Both the position numbers and the translations under genes were made by a program. A stretch of DNA of 64,000 nucleotides from Gnetum montanum. Taxonomy: Eukaryota; Streptophyta; Gnetopsida; Gnetales; Gnetaceae. The notes under the pieces are model-generated. The model made no database searches. It was not told where the DNA came from and saw only the letters and a list, made by a program, of their open reading frames with translations. The stretch covers positions 332,210-396,209 of the forward strand of contig MNCI01009146.1 in assembly GCA_015680685.1 (NCBI GenBank), written 5' to 3'. Below, in pieces: positions 24,488 through 35,999 of this stretch (the first letter of the stretch is position 1; the number at the start of each line of letters is the position of its first letter).

Positions 24488-25289
24488 TGATGGGACATGA
24501 TATCGCATGGGTGTGATATCACTTCTTTCCTTGCGATATCGTGTATGCAATATCGTAGTGCACCGTCAATTCTATAAATAAGAGGTGGCTCTCCTTGTTT
24601 CTCCATATAGATCTAGACCTTAGCCAACCTCTTGCCATTTTTCCATTCCATAGTTAGAATAATTTCCATGTGCCCACAGTAGGAGTCCCAAAGTGAATGG
24701 ATCTTTATTCGAGCAATTTTGTACCTAAGCTCACAATTGTGTACGGCAATAAAGATGAACTTTTGGATAAACCTTGTGGTGCATGGACTAAGCTAATGAG
24801 GATTTAATTACTATTGACTATTTAAATACTTTCTTAGGACTTAATCTCTCTCAACCCTCAACTCTCATAGTTAACTGCATTCAATATGACTACTTCGAGC
24901 ATGTGCATTATGATTAGTAATCCCAGTAACGAATAGTGTTTGGTAATCCCAATAGTGTTGCATTGGTTCAAGATGTGAAATGGAAAGTGGGAATGGATAC
25001 TGATGCTAGGATGATTAGAGCTTAGTTAGTTAAAGTTAGTTACTTAGTCTCTTCACCCTTTTCTCTCATAGCATAGGTGATAAAATAGAAAAGATATAAA
25101 AATCATAGACCTCAAGTTCACTTAACCATACAACTGTGACAAATATAAGTAAGCTTGGGAAGACAACGACTGATTAACCTTCGGTGTTCCATAAGGCGTG
25201 TAGGCACTTAGTCTGTAGAGTTCAACCAGATTGCATGTGTAACGCTCATATTCGTATGGTTGAGTGTAGGGGTACCTAGCCACTCATCA
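24488..25289 (+). repeat. LTR of element A
   Basis: Starts TGATGGGACATG after a polypurine tract and ends GCCACTCATCA, the family termini. Its U3 carries GATATC palindromes like P. Its R-U5, however, is closer to the LTR at 36000-36959 (shared GTGCCCACAGTAGGAGTCCC-like block), so it is an intermediate type. It is immediately followed by the middle of B's gag. Confidence 0.8.
24497..24580 (+). promoter_or_regulatory. LTR promoter of A: GATATC palindromes plus TATA box
   Basis: Two imperfect paired palindromes (about 24497-24522 and 24533-24556) followed by CTATAAATA at 24572-24580, the same arrangement as in P. Confidence 0.55.
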
Positions 25290-26700
25290 CTATGCCTTAC
25301 AAAATATCAAGAACTAATGATAAAAACTCAAGCTTTTCCCAAGGACACTCATTAAGGAATCTGAAAGTTGGTATTGGTCCTTAGAACTAGAATCTATCCA
25401 AAGATGGAGTACCATGTTAGAACTGTTCAATGACAAATATCAAACATAATTTAGAGTGTCTAATCTAAGGAGGCAAATCCAAGGTTAGAACCTTTGGATG
25501 CTACCATGGGCTGATATTATTCACTCTTACATAGATGTCCTAGCCATGGTTACTCTTAGAGGAAACAACTTCACCACATCATAGATGGGCTCAAAGTAGA
25601 AACAAGAAGAACCCTTGGGGTGTATGCCCAAGGGAGGTTGTCTGAAATGATATCTAATCAGATCCAATGGCTATTTTCATAGGTAGCAAAAGAAGAAGTT
25701 GAGCTACAAAAAAGGGTGAGTGCCGAAGCGTACAATAGCGACCCTTCCATCAAAAAATGAGAGGTTCGATTTTGTGATGAAGAGGAGTCACCACTTGATG
25801 AAGTGGTGAACAGAAGGACCTTTCCTAGTCAAAAATCTAATTTTGACATTTCAAACAAGGTTGAAAATTTATGAGACTCTTTGGATAAAAATTTTAAAAC
25901 CACTTTAAAGACTGTTGAAGAATCCAAAGAGCAAAATATTGATCGTAATCGTACATGGTGAAAAGAAGTTGAATGTGCCTATCAAAGAGGTAAAGGCAAA
26001 GCTACAATAGTAGAGGAAGTTGTGGAGTCTGACTTTGACGATGAAACTAAATGTGACATCTATCAATATGAACATCCAAAGGGATGTTGCCCTATGGTGT
26101 CACACTTACAATAATTTGGATTGTATGCACTAAACCCCTACCTAGCACAAAGGCAAGCTCCAAGAAAATTGCCTTATCCTCAAGGCAATCCAAGATAGTT
26201 CCACTAGAAACAATAAGCTTACTACCCAAGTGAAACTCCTTTATAACCATATAAATAGTACCAATAGTGGTACCAACCACAATTGTGGAGAATGCCACCA
26301 CCAAGGTAGCAGTACCCTTATAGGCAACCAGACCCATACGGGTACTATGTTCAACAACCCATCTCCCCTAGAAGTTCGATAAGTCATGCATCATTCTAGC
26401 ATCACTATTACCCTCCAGAGTACCACTGAACACATTCACCATCTACTCGAGGGAAAAACCCATATTAGTATCCTTATCATCCTTCACATCCCTCTACACC
26501 TACACCTCCACCTTCAACTCAATTACCTCCTACTCCATTCATGCAAGGTGAAATTCCTCCATAGCCATAGCAATGAAATGCTACAAGGGCTGTACACTAA
26601 CAACCAATTTTTGAACCAAGTTGTTTGGATAATCAATTGAGGAAATTACCTTTATTTTGCTCCAAAAGTCCTCGCCAGCCCTCATAACCTACTTTGGCTG
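25290..26700 (+). pseudogene. Gag remnant (B)
   Basis: Starts within the capsid region: KLKLFPRTLI, then STMLELFNDKYQT, aligning with FPMTLVGQAKVW and VELFNERYQTYARV of P. It keeps a degenerate knuckle CDIYQYEHPKGCC near 26055 (second Cys now Tyr) and a Pro-rich tail. Many stops. Confidence 0.75.
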
Positions 26701-26769
26701 ATCACCCTATATCTCCAGTACCCTCATCCTCTACATCAAATACCCTTGAACATCCTTCAAACTAAGTGT

Positions 26770-27260
26770 CACCTAGGATCTGCACTATAATTCTAACTCA
26801 TGCTATTTCTGACCAAATCAAGGTTGGCAACCTTCCTACAAAAAGATTTGATCTAGGAAGTTTGATCATCTTTCCAAAAATTGCTAGATAAGAGCCATGC
26901 AAGCCACATCTTGAACCTAATGCTGAAGTTAACCTCATCTCCCATGATATGTACAAATCTTGGAACCTACCACCTCTTAAGAAGAGCAACATCTATTTAG
27001 AATTAGTAAATCAATCAATTACAATCCCTTTGGGATTAGTAGATGACATTGTAACAATAGTTTGTGGGTGGTCTTATCCTACTGATTTTCTAGTAATCAA
27101 GGTGGACAACTGCAAAAGTGACTTCTCCATCATCATGCGAAAGGCTTGGTTAAGCATGGTTGATGCATGAATGGGTATCAGGGACCTATCTCTTGAAATA
27201 TCTAAGGATAATGAGTTAGGAAAAATTAAGAAGTGTATTCTATGCATCACGTATAGTGAC
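26770..27260 (+). pseudogene. Protease remnant (B)
   Basis: IKVGNLPTKRFDLGSL, then EVNLISHDMYKSWNLPPLKK, VDDIVTIVCGWSYPTDFLVIKVDN and FSIIMRKAWLSMVDA. The catalytic DSG segment has been replaced by EPNA. Colinear with the protease of A. Confidence 0.8.
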
Positions 27261-27739
27261 AATGGGTGAAATTGTGTGTAAATGATTTGATCAATAAAAA
27301 GTAGATACATTAAGGCTTGTAATCAGTATGTGCAAGAAATTAATATTCAACTATGTCTATACACAAAAACCACAAAGTAGGAGGACACCTAGTGGCTGAG
27401 AGTTGATTTAGATAGCAACACAATATGCATGGAACCAATTGAAAGTTTAACTTGTGCATATGTAGAAGGCATAGACAAAATTGAACAAGTCCATTTCCAA
27501 CTCTCTAATGAAGATGATGGTAACTTTTGGGGAGAGTTGAAGATCCCTAATCATTTCAAGCAAGAATCCTTAGAACTAAAAACTTTACTAGTCAAAATGG
27601 AGTATGCATTTTTAAAGAATGGTAAATCAGCCATCATTAATGCCAAACTTTCTCTTCAACAAAAATAAAAGTTGTTGAAAGTGGTAAATAAATGGTCAAC
27701 AACCTTTGCTTGGTCATATCCAGAGCTAATAGGAATCGA

Positions 27740-28560
27740 TCCAAGGATATGCCAGCACCACATCTACATTGACCTAGCCATGAAGCCTAGAAGGTAGTTG
27801 CAAAAATGGCTAAATCCCAAATTGAAGCAAATTGTTAAGGAGGAAATAGAGTAACTCCTCAAGGTAGGGTTTATTTATCTAATCACAAATAGTGAGTGGG
27901 TTAGTCTACTTGTAATTGTACCAAAGAAGGATGGTAAATGGCAGGTTTGCATTGAATTTAGGTTGTTAAGTATGGCAACATTTAAAGATCATTTTTCTTT
28001 GCCATTTGTGGATCAAGTATTAGACACCATATCCAAGCATTATTATTATAGTTTCTTGGACGGTTATAGTGGCTATAACTAAATCTAAATTTCACTAGAA
28101 GAATAAGCCAAGACAACATTCACAAGTTCCTAGGTAAACTTTGCATACTGTAAGATGCCATTTGGCCTATGCAATGCCCCTGCAACATTTTAATGCTTGG
28201 TCCTTAGTATCTTTCAACAACAAATCAATAGTGGTATTGAAGTTTTCATGGATAAATTCTCCAGCTACTAAGCTACATTTGAGCAAGCCTTGGACTAACT
28301 TGAGCAAGTACTAAAGAGATGTGTTGAGAAAAATCTATAGCTCAATTGAAAAAAGAGTTGTCTCATGGTCCAATACAGCATTGTGCTAGAGCACAAAATT
28401 TGCAGAAAGGGATTGAGGTAGACCCCAAAAAAGGGTCATCTAAGGAATAACATGCCAAGTAGAGATCATTAAAGATGTTTGGTCATACCTTGGACACAAT
28501 GGTTACTACCTACACTTTATTGAGAATTTCTCTAAGATTGCAAAGCCATTGGTAGAACTT
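27740..28560 (+). pseudogene. Reverse transcriptase remnant (B), Athila type
   Basis: Landmarks in order: LVIVPKKDGKWQVCIEFR, TFKDHFSLPFVDQVLDTIS, YYSFLDGYSGYN, AYCKMPFGLCNAPATF and IEVFMDKFSSY. These are diagnostic of Ty3/gypsy RT of the Athila/Tat group. The catalytic pair in the FMDD box is broken (FMDK) and several codons have become stops, so it is dead. RT would copy the element RNA using the tRNA primer. The tether, RNase H and integrase follow directly. Confidence 0.9.
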
Positions 28561-29200
28561 ACAAAGAAAGATGCACCATTTATTTAGAGCAAGGAATGTG
28601 AAAATGGATTCCAATAATTAAAAGAGAAACTCATAGAAACACCAATCCTATGAGCACCGGATTGGTCCAAACCATTTCATATCATAACAGACGCATCTAA
28701 TTATGCTTTGGAAGCAGTACTCATGTAGATGGATGATATGAAACATCCATATTATATCCACTACACAAGTCGAAGCATTATGGGAGCACAGTTAAATTAC
28801 ACCACCATGGAGAAGGAATTAATGAAAATGGTGTACACACTAGAAAATTTTAAACATTATGTGCTAGGTTACAAAATATTCATACATATGGACTACAGTG
28901 CAATTCTCTTCCTTATGAATAAGCCAATGGTGAGCCCTTGTGTTATACGATGGCTTGTGATCTTGTAGGAATTTGATGTTACTATGGTAGATCGAAAAGG
29001 AATCAAGAATGTGATCACTAACCATCTTTCTCACTTAATATGGGATAGCAAAGAGGAGGAGAGCCTACTCTCTAATCAGTTTCCAGATGAACTCCTCTTT
29101 ACTAGAGTAATAAATGAACACATGCCTGAAGAAGCAATATGGTATAATGGTATCCTCACATATCTTCTCACCCAAGAGATGCCATAAGACTTGGATTTTA
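28561..29200 (+). pseudogene. RNase H remnant (B)
   Basis: KEKLIETPIL, then WSKPFHIITDASNYALEAVL, HYTSRSIMGAQLNYTTMEKELMKMVYTLENFKHYVLG and DRKGIKNVITNHLSHL. The pattern ITDAS...AQLNY.T.EKEL...NHLSHL is the Ty3/gypsy RNase H core. A stop splits it near 28966. Confidence 0.9.
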
Positions 29201-30062
29201 GGAAAAAGAAATAATTTCCTCAATGGGTTAAATAGTTTATGGAAATTAATAGACACCTTTACAAGATGTGTGTTGATGGCCTGATACATTGGTGTGTCCT
29301 TGACGAAGATCAATTACGTGCTCTCCAGGATGCTCATGAAGGACCTTGCAGAGGCCACTATGTGGGAATATGCATGGCGATAAAAATTTTTGATAATGGG
29401 ACTCATTTCATAGGTGCCACATTGAAAACATTAATGCAACACTTAGGGTGGAACATAAATTAATAACACCTTACCATCTCCAAGCTAATGGTCAAGCAGA
29501 GGTAACCAACCGAGAGATTACAAAATTATTAACATGAACCATTAGCAAATATAGAAAGGATTGGAGCACAAAACTTAATAATGCTCTCTAGGCTTATCAA
29601 TAATCTTGGAAACTTCCTCTTAGATATTCTCGTTGTGAGTTAGTGTATGGGAAACTTCCAGCACTCCCAATTCAATCTAAGCTCCATACACTCTTAAAAG
29701 CCTATGATCTAAACCTTGACCTAAGTTTAGCACAAAAGGAAAGATTGATCAATGTGAATGTGCTAGACGAAAATCACTTAGTGGCCCTATCATTAAATGA
29801 GGTGAATAAGGCATTCAACAAGCAATGCCACAACCTTAGGATTAGGAAAGTAAGGTTTCAACCAAGAGATAAGGTCCTCTATTGGAACCCCACACATGTA
29901 CCTAAAAAGGAAAAATTTCAAACACTGTGGGAGGGACCTTATATAATTGATCAAACCTTTCCCTCTAGGGTTATGATAATTCACAAACCTGACAACCCAA
30001 ATAAAAAGTAGTTGGTCAATATCCAAAAAATTAAACCTTTCCTAGAACCAAGATTGACCAAT
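29201..30062 (+). pseudogene. Integrase remnant with core deletion (B)
   Basis: The zinc-binding part (HLYKMCVDGLIHWCVLDEDQ, then AHEGPCRGHYVG) jumps directly to DNGTHFIGATLKTLMQHLG, so the first catalytic Asp and about a hundred residues are deleted. A frameshift follows, then PYHLQANGQAEVTNREI, WSTKLNNALWAYQ and a C-terminal GPYI region (122 open codons, 29643-30011). Integrase would insert the cDNA; this copy cannot. Confidence 0.85.
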
Positions 30063-31731
30063 GTAAATACTACCTCACCTAATGGACACTCACGTTCTAT
30101 TTTTTAGATCTCCTCCTTCCAACTCAATCATGGGGGAGATGGCCATTTATACTAACCATTACTATGGCCTCTCAGTCTTTCTACCTTTTTTTTTTTTTAC
30201 ATTATTGATTTTACAAATTTTTTATTTTCAAATTTTTCTAATTATATATCATCTTTTAGTACATTTAAATTTTCTTGATTATTTTACACTTTCTAATATA
30301 TTTTACTTTATTTTGTTTCATGTGTTTCTTTTGATTAAGTGTGATATTTTCTCATTTTTACTAATAAATCTACTTTATTATCATAGGACACAATGCTATT
30401 GTTGTTGTTTCCTAATGATGGTTTGTGCTTAATGTGTGATTATCGATGTTTGGTTTCTATTTTTTGAATTCTAATGTTTGATGAATTTGGCATGGTTTAT
30501 TTTTCATGGTATAGGTAGTGAGTCCACATCATCCATCCATCCAAAGAACTCTATGGTTCTCCTTGTTTTGGGAATTTGAGGTTCCTTTTTCATTAAAGAA
30601 AACTTTAATCAATTAGTGACCCTGGTAGTTCTAGAATTAGGAAGGATCCAAAAGTTTCTAAAGGGTGTGACTTCAAGGGGACTCTATACTCTTTGTACTC
30701 TTCTTCTTACTTGAGTGTTTTTTCGAGGACTTCTTACCGTTCCATACCACCTAATGGTAGGAAAACAAATAACATCCTTGCATGGTGTGGTACCCCTCAT
30801 TAAAAAAATGATGAAAATTCAAAGCATACCCCTTCAACATGAATAAGTCCTTGCATGGTGTGGTTCCCATATCAAAAAAAAACTAATGGGAATTCAAAGC
30901 ACACCCCTTGGACAAATAAAAGGACTACAACCATTGGTTATGGGACTCGAAAGACATACACTTATCCTTGAAGATACCTACTAACTAAGGCCCTCTCTCT
31001 CTTACATCCTACTTCTCTCTCCTCTTTTTGGAATGGTGGTTGTCTTATAGGGACATACTTGTGTCTCAAGTGGGTGGATTGGTCTTAGAGTGGTGATACA
31101 AAGTCACTGAAAGTGGATGTCTTTGGTTTGGACTGAGGATGGAACTTCTCAGGTCATTTTAAGCATAATTCCACAAGGGACTTCTTATGACCTTAATTTG
31201 GAACTCCATTTCACCTTCTCTATCATACATCCATGCTGCCATAACTCACCTCACTATCAAGTTCTATGTTATGCTCTTTATCTTAGTCTAACGTATTAGG
31301 ATTCTTGAGTGGATTCTTTTGGGTTGGTTCTTAACTTGTCATGATCATTAAATTGACTATGGAGCCCATGGACCCCCCTTACTTGAGGTTATGTAAGGAC
31401 ATAAAGGACATGAGCCTACTATGGGGAGGATCCACTTGCATAGATTTTGGCTTGATTAGTTAAGGTTCCTTGCCTTTGACATCACTACAATCTTATATTT
31501 TGTATTTTCCATTATGCAAACTGCTTCGTACTCCTTAATCTTTCATTACATTCATCCATTAAATTAAATATTCTTCATTTTTTCAAATTTATGAACTTCA
31601 ACACACTCTTCTCATGATTTCATACTATTCTTGGTCTTCTAAGCTTTGATTTGATCCTAATCAAAAAATTCCTTGTATTTTGAAAGTTTGACCAAAGTCA
31701 ACAAAAGTCAATGATGGTCAACAACTACATC
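30063..31731 (+). other. Spacer between pol and the ORF2 promoter (B)
   Basis: Begins with a second purine-rich box TCAATCATGGGGGAGATGG (about 30125), then T-rich sequence. No coding motif. A segment of about 50 bp with TCCTTGCATGGTGTGGT is repeated near 30774 and 30846. Confidence 0.6.
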
Positions 31732-31812
31732 ATCGAGGCCTCGTCGAAGTAGCCAACCTTGTCAACGAGGCCCAATGGTCTCATCGACGCAATACAAAAA
31801 TACTATATATAT
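31732..31812 (+). promoter_or_regulatory. Internal promoter-like module of B, matching its own LTR motifs
   Basis: Contains ATCGAGGCCTCGTCGAAG, TTGTCAACGAGGCCC and TCATCGACG, followed by TACTATATATAT (31801-31812). The GAGGCC and GTTGAC-type motifs are the ones in B's LTR U3 at 36026-36130. GATATC palindromes, found in the corresponding module of P and M, are absent. It lies about 460 bases before the ORF2 ATG. Confidence 0.5.
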
Positions 31813-32211
31813 CGTCGAACACTTTGGAATTTTTTGTCATTTACTCATAAAACATAGGGAATTTTTTTAAACTTTTCATAGCCCAAAACTTTCTAGAGTC
31901 CATAACTTTCAAACTATTTGTCCAAATCACTCTTTTTTTCGATCCTACACTTACTAGAGGTAAGATGTTTATCATGGAGGCCACAAACCTTAAGGTTTCT
32001 AATGTAATTTTTGAAAATTTTTGTCTAACTCCCCCAAGGGTTAGTAACCTTAATCATACATAAACATCAACTTTTTCCAAGTTAACCCTTCAAACAACCT
32101 CTGGGATGATTTATCAATGATAAGGAATAAATAGAAATAACAATGAAGTTAATTAAATTATCCATAATCACAACTTAGCCAAGTGTAACTACCCTTAAGA
32201 GGTAAGGTATC

Positions 32212-32268
32212 CCAATTTGTTAAAGGTTACATAGTGATTGCTAATCCATGGTTTTATTGTGATTGTAG
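32212..32268 (+). other. Candidate 57-nt intron ending at the ORF2 start codon (B)
   Basis: GTAAGG at 32212, TGCTAAT as a possible branch site and GTGATTGTAG directly before the ATG at 32269. Same architecture as P and M. Confidence 0.55.
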
Positions 32269-35126
32269 ATGCCACCCAAACAAAAGCACCCATAAGAAGC
32301 GAAACCCTCACAACCATGGGAGAAATGACCTAGAGCTGGAAGGGGCTAGCAAGAACAAGGCCAATAACAACAAGGGGTGACCCATGCAATGGGACCTCTT
32401 TGGGAGGAGCATGAAGTGGAATCTATTTGACAGATTCCAGAAGAAGAAGTGCCTACAGAACAATCTCAACAAGAAGAAGTGTCTAGACCTGTGCCAAGGC
32501 TTAAGGTCACTCTAACTCAAGCCTACCTAGACATCATCAAGTCCTGAGAGACCCAAAGATCAGTTCTTTAAGAGATAAAATTTAGGCCATTTTTTAGAAA
32601 AAGCTTCAAAGGATGTCAGAACACAATTGAAAACCTCTCCTATGTGGCCAATCATCACAACCAGTGGGGAATGGTACATGGCAAAGACCTATCTCTTCTA
32701 GAATAGCTAAAGGCTAAGGTCTATTGTAAAAATCAAGGATGTTCAAGTGTCCTACTTAGTGAAGGCCATCACATAGGCATTGGGGTTGCCAGACATTGGA
32801 ACACAGTTGGTGAAGATATCAACAAAAGGTGATCCTAAGGCAAAAAGGAAGTGGACCCAATGATGCTACGGGGTGGACTATAAGGAGTATGGTGCACTCA
32901 CACTAGTGAAGTGAATTTATTTCAAGGTTGCAGCCTATCACCTCAATCCAACGATGAGGCCAAGTAAGGTGACTACCTTCTCCACTCATGCATACACCAC
33001 TCTAAGCGAGAAATTTCCCATTAACCTTCCACAACTAATTTATTTAGAGATTGAGGAATGCTTCAATGAGCATGAACATGGAAGGAGAACCCTACCCTTT
33101 CCATGCCTCATCAGGAAACATTGCAAGAGCACAAGTATTGTTTACTATTTAAATGACACTCTGAAGCATGCTTCCTTGGCCTCATGGGCAAAAATCATGA
33201 AAGACAAAATGCCAACAACCATTCAAGAAGAGGAGCTACCACAACCACCACCCACTCAGGAGACAATAATGAGTTATCTTAATCCTTGAACATTTGTGAA
33301 AAATCCAAAAGTGGCTCTTCAGTGAACAAGAGTAGCAGGTAGGAACAAGTGGGACAGATCCATCTGTGTATCTACTAGTAGTGAGTTACCTTAATGAGGT
33401 GGCTTGAACAGTTAGCTAGATGGAGAGAGGTGGTTTCATTTTCTCTGCCCAAAGAATGTAGCTGCCTTCAAAGTTGGATCCCAATGCTCGAGATGTGATG
33501 GTGTCATTAGAAACACATCATCTATTCCTAGAAATCTCTGGGAATGCTGCCACTTTCTCAGTAAGATTGGAGGAAGGCTAAGAGACAACTATCTTGGTGA
33601 TGTAGCACCAAGGGCAAGAAATAGCAGTAGAAGTGGTAGCTGAGCATGTAGCTCAAGTACTAAATGCACCAGTAATGTCTATACTAGATGTATCTACACT
33701 CTAAGATGTGCAAACGTTTGCAAGCATGGTCAATGGGAAATTGAATGTAGCCCAGCATGAACAAATACTAGAACAACTGGTAGGAACTAGGAAACTGACT
33801 TGGAATATCTTTGATATTTCAAAGAAGATCACTAAAACCTAGTTAGAGCTATTGAATGCAAGGGGTAGGTGTATCATCCTAGAGGGGAAACTAAAAATGG
33901 CCCAAGAGCAAAATTAAAACTTGGCCATGGAGGTTGTTGAACATAGTGCCTAGCTTTTAAAGCAAACAATTCTCAGCCTAGCAACAATAAGAAATGAAGC
34001 TATCAAATAGCTTCAAGAATGATTTTAAAAGGCTAAGGAGGAAGCAACAATGGCCATCTTCAAATATTCCATGGTAGAAGCTTAAATTCATTCAATTAAA
34101 AAGGACTTAATATAGATGCACCAAGAAAATGAAACATTGACTATGTAAAATCATCATCTGTGAAATGTTGATGCTCAAAGAGATCAAATACAAGACTTCA
34201 TTCATCAATAGTAGGAGCAGCTTACTAGAGTTAACACTAAACTAAGAAAATTGACTGCAAAGAACCACAATCTGTTAATGGAGGAGGAACGCACCTTATG
34301 GCAAAAATCTACCATCGCAATCACTGCCTAGAAGAATGAAGCTTTGAAGTTTGAGAGGGTGAAAAATCACCATAGGGACTAAGTTTTCTTGCAACAGGAT
34401 ATTAATGAAAAAGAAATATAAATGGAAAAGGCTAAAGTAACTAAAGTCTTCCAGCAACTCCAACAAGGAAGAGAGATGTGGCAACCCATCCTTGATGGGA
34501 TTGATGCCTATAACAAAGCGAAAATTTACTTGAAGGAGTTACAGATAGAAGAAATGATAGAGTATATGGAGTTGGCCAATCTCCATTACATAAACTTGGT
34601 AATGCTGATAGCCAAATAGTCCCAATTAAAGATGGAGAATTAGGTGGCTAGCTCATATCTGCTATATGAGGCCAAGTTCAAACACCACAAGGACACCAAG
34701 TAAAAGCTTGAGACTACTAACGCTAAACTTAAATTCCTCAAAGGATGATTCACAGATTAGCAATCCATCACCGAGGACCGAGCCAGATGGATGAATGACT
34801 ACTAGGAGCTAAAGAACATAGTCCAAGCATTTAACATTGAACATAAATAGTTTTCTACCTAGTTTTTCAATGTCAAGAAGTTATTTCTAGTGATCTCATG
34901 TCCTTGGGATGTGCTTATTCCAACCCACATTGGGGAAGTTATGTGGATGGTGCATGATCTCGGGAGTAAGGAGGAGAAAATGAAAGCACTGCTGGATGCT
35001 TTCTGCCTCCCATTTAAAGTTGCTGCAACAGTAGGACAATCATAGCCATCTCAACCACTACCAGTGCGTGAAGCCAATGAGGGTTCCTTAGAGCCTTAGG
35101 AACCACCACCACCTAGGACTATTTGA
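32269..35126 (+). pseudogene. ORF2 of element B
   Basis: Starts MPPKQKHP and is interrupted by many stops. Recognisable parts are IYLEIEECFNEHEHGRRTLPFPCLIRKHC (32954-33289, aligning with LYLTEILRRFEERKSGKMALPFPCLIRKLC of M), a stretch like the LETGEG segment near 33580, and a coiled-coil half (about 34000-34900, for example IEEMIEYMELANLHYINLVML). The C-terminus ends in Pro-rich EPPPPRTI. It is more decayed than in M or P, and its last part is repeated in tandem downstream. Confidence 0.65.
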
Positions 35127-35985
35127 TCTTCTCCAACAAGCTTCACATCATCAAGGAATGTGTTATCTAATTTTTGAAGAGTTGTGTCATGGTGTTCAAT
35201 TTTGCGTCCTAAATACCACCATATTTGTAACGTGTTGATCCATACACCCTAAGCACTTCATTTTTGTTAAGTCAGTCAAGTTTGTTTTGTTGAAATAAAT
35301 GTCAATCAATAATGCCATACCTTCCTAGTTTTGTAAAAAAACTCAAGGATAAAGCTGAACTCAAAGTCCTCAAAAGACGATTCACAGATCAGCAATAAAT
35401 CACCAAGGACCTAGCTAGATGGATGAATGACTATTAGGAGCTAAAGAACATAGTCTGATCATTTGATATTAAACATAAATAGTTCACTGCCTAGTAATGT
35501 TAAGGAGTTATTTGCAGCAATCCTGTGTCCTTGGGATGTGCCTATTTCAACCCACATTGGGAAATCTACGTGGATGGTGCATGATCCCGAGAGTGAGGAG
35601 AAAATGAAAGCACTACTGGATGCTTTCTGCCTTCCACCTAAAGTTGTAGTAGTGGCAGGACAACCATAGCCACCTCAACCACTACCAGTGCATGAAGCCA
35701 ATGAAGGTTCCTTGGAGCCTCAGGAACCACCACCACCTGGGACTATTTGATCTTCTCTAATAAGCTTCACATCATCAAGGAATGTGTTGTCCAATTTTTA
35801 AAGATTTGTATCATGGTGTTCAATTTTGTGTCCTAAACACCACCATTTGTGTAATATGTTGATCCATACACCCCAGGCACTCCATTTTTGTCAAGTCAGT
35901 CAAGTTTGTTTTGTTGAAAGAAAAGTCAATCAATAATCTCATACCTTCCAAATTTTGTAAAAGAACTTGAGGATGACTTTTCATT
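34722..35985 (+). repeat. 632-bp tandem duplication covering the end of ORF2 and 3' UTR (B)
   Basis: Copy 1 spans about 34722-35353 and copy 2 about 35354-35985. Both contain the MWMVHD-like stretch, the EPPPP end of ORF2 and the 3' untranslated block with GTCAATCAATAAT. The copies have diverged by many substitutions, so the duplication is old. Confidence 0.85.
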
Positions 35986-35999
35986 TAGTCATGGGGGTA

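Larger units (their letters stand above)
21089..25289 (+). mobile_element. Element A: gutted Athila-like element
   Basis: Plus strand: gag C-terminus with zinc knuckle, protease, then a direct jump to the post-pol region near 22540, a spacer, a polypurine tract (CAGTCATGGGGATA, ending 24487) and the 3' LTR. RT, RNase H, integrase and ORF2 are gone; the 5' LTR, leader and most of gag are cut at the junction with M. The post-pol sequence TCAATCATGGGGGAGATGG is shared with B, which shows where the deletion lies. Confidence 0.75.

Noticed and set aside
30082-30432. 116-codon frame after integrase in B
   Set aside because: Phe/Leu-rich reading of a T-rich non-coding tract that is also present, in other frames, in A and P.
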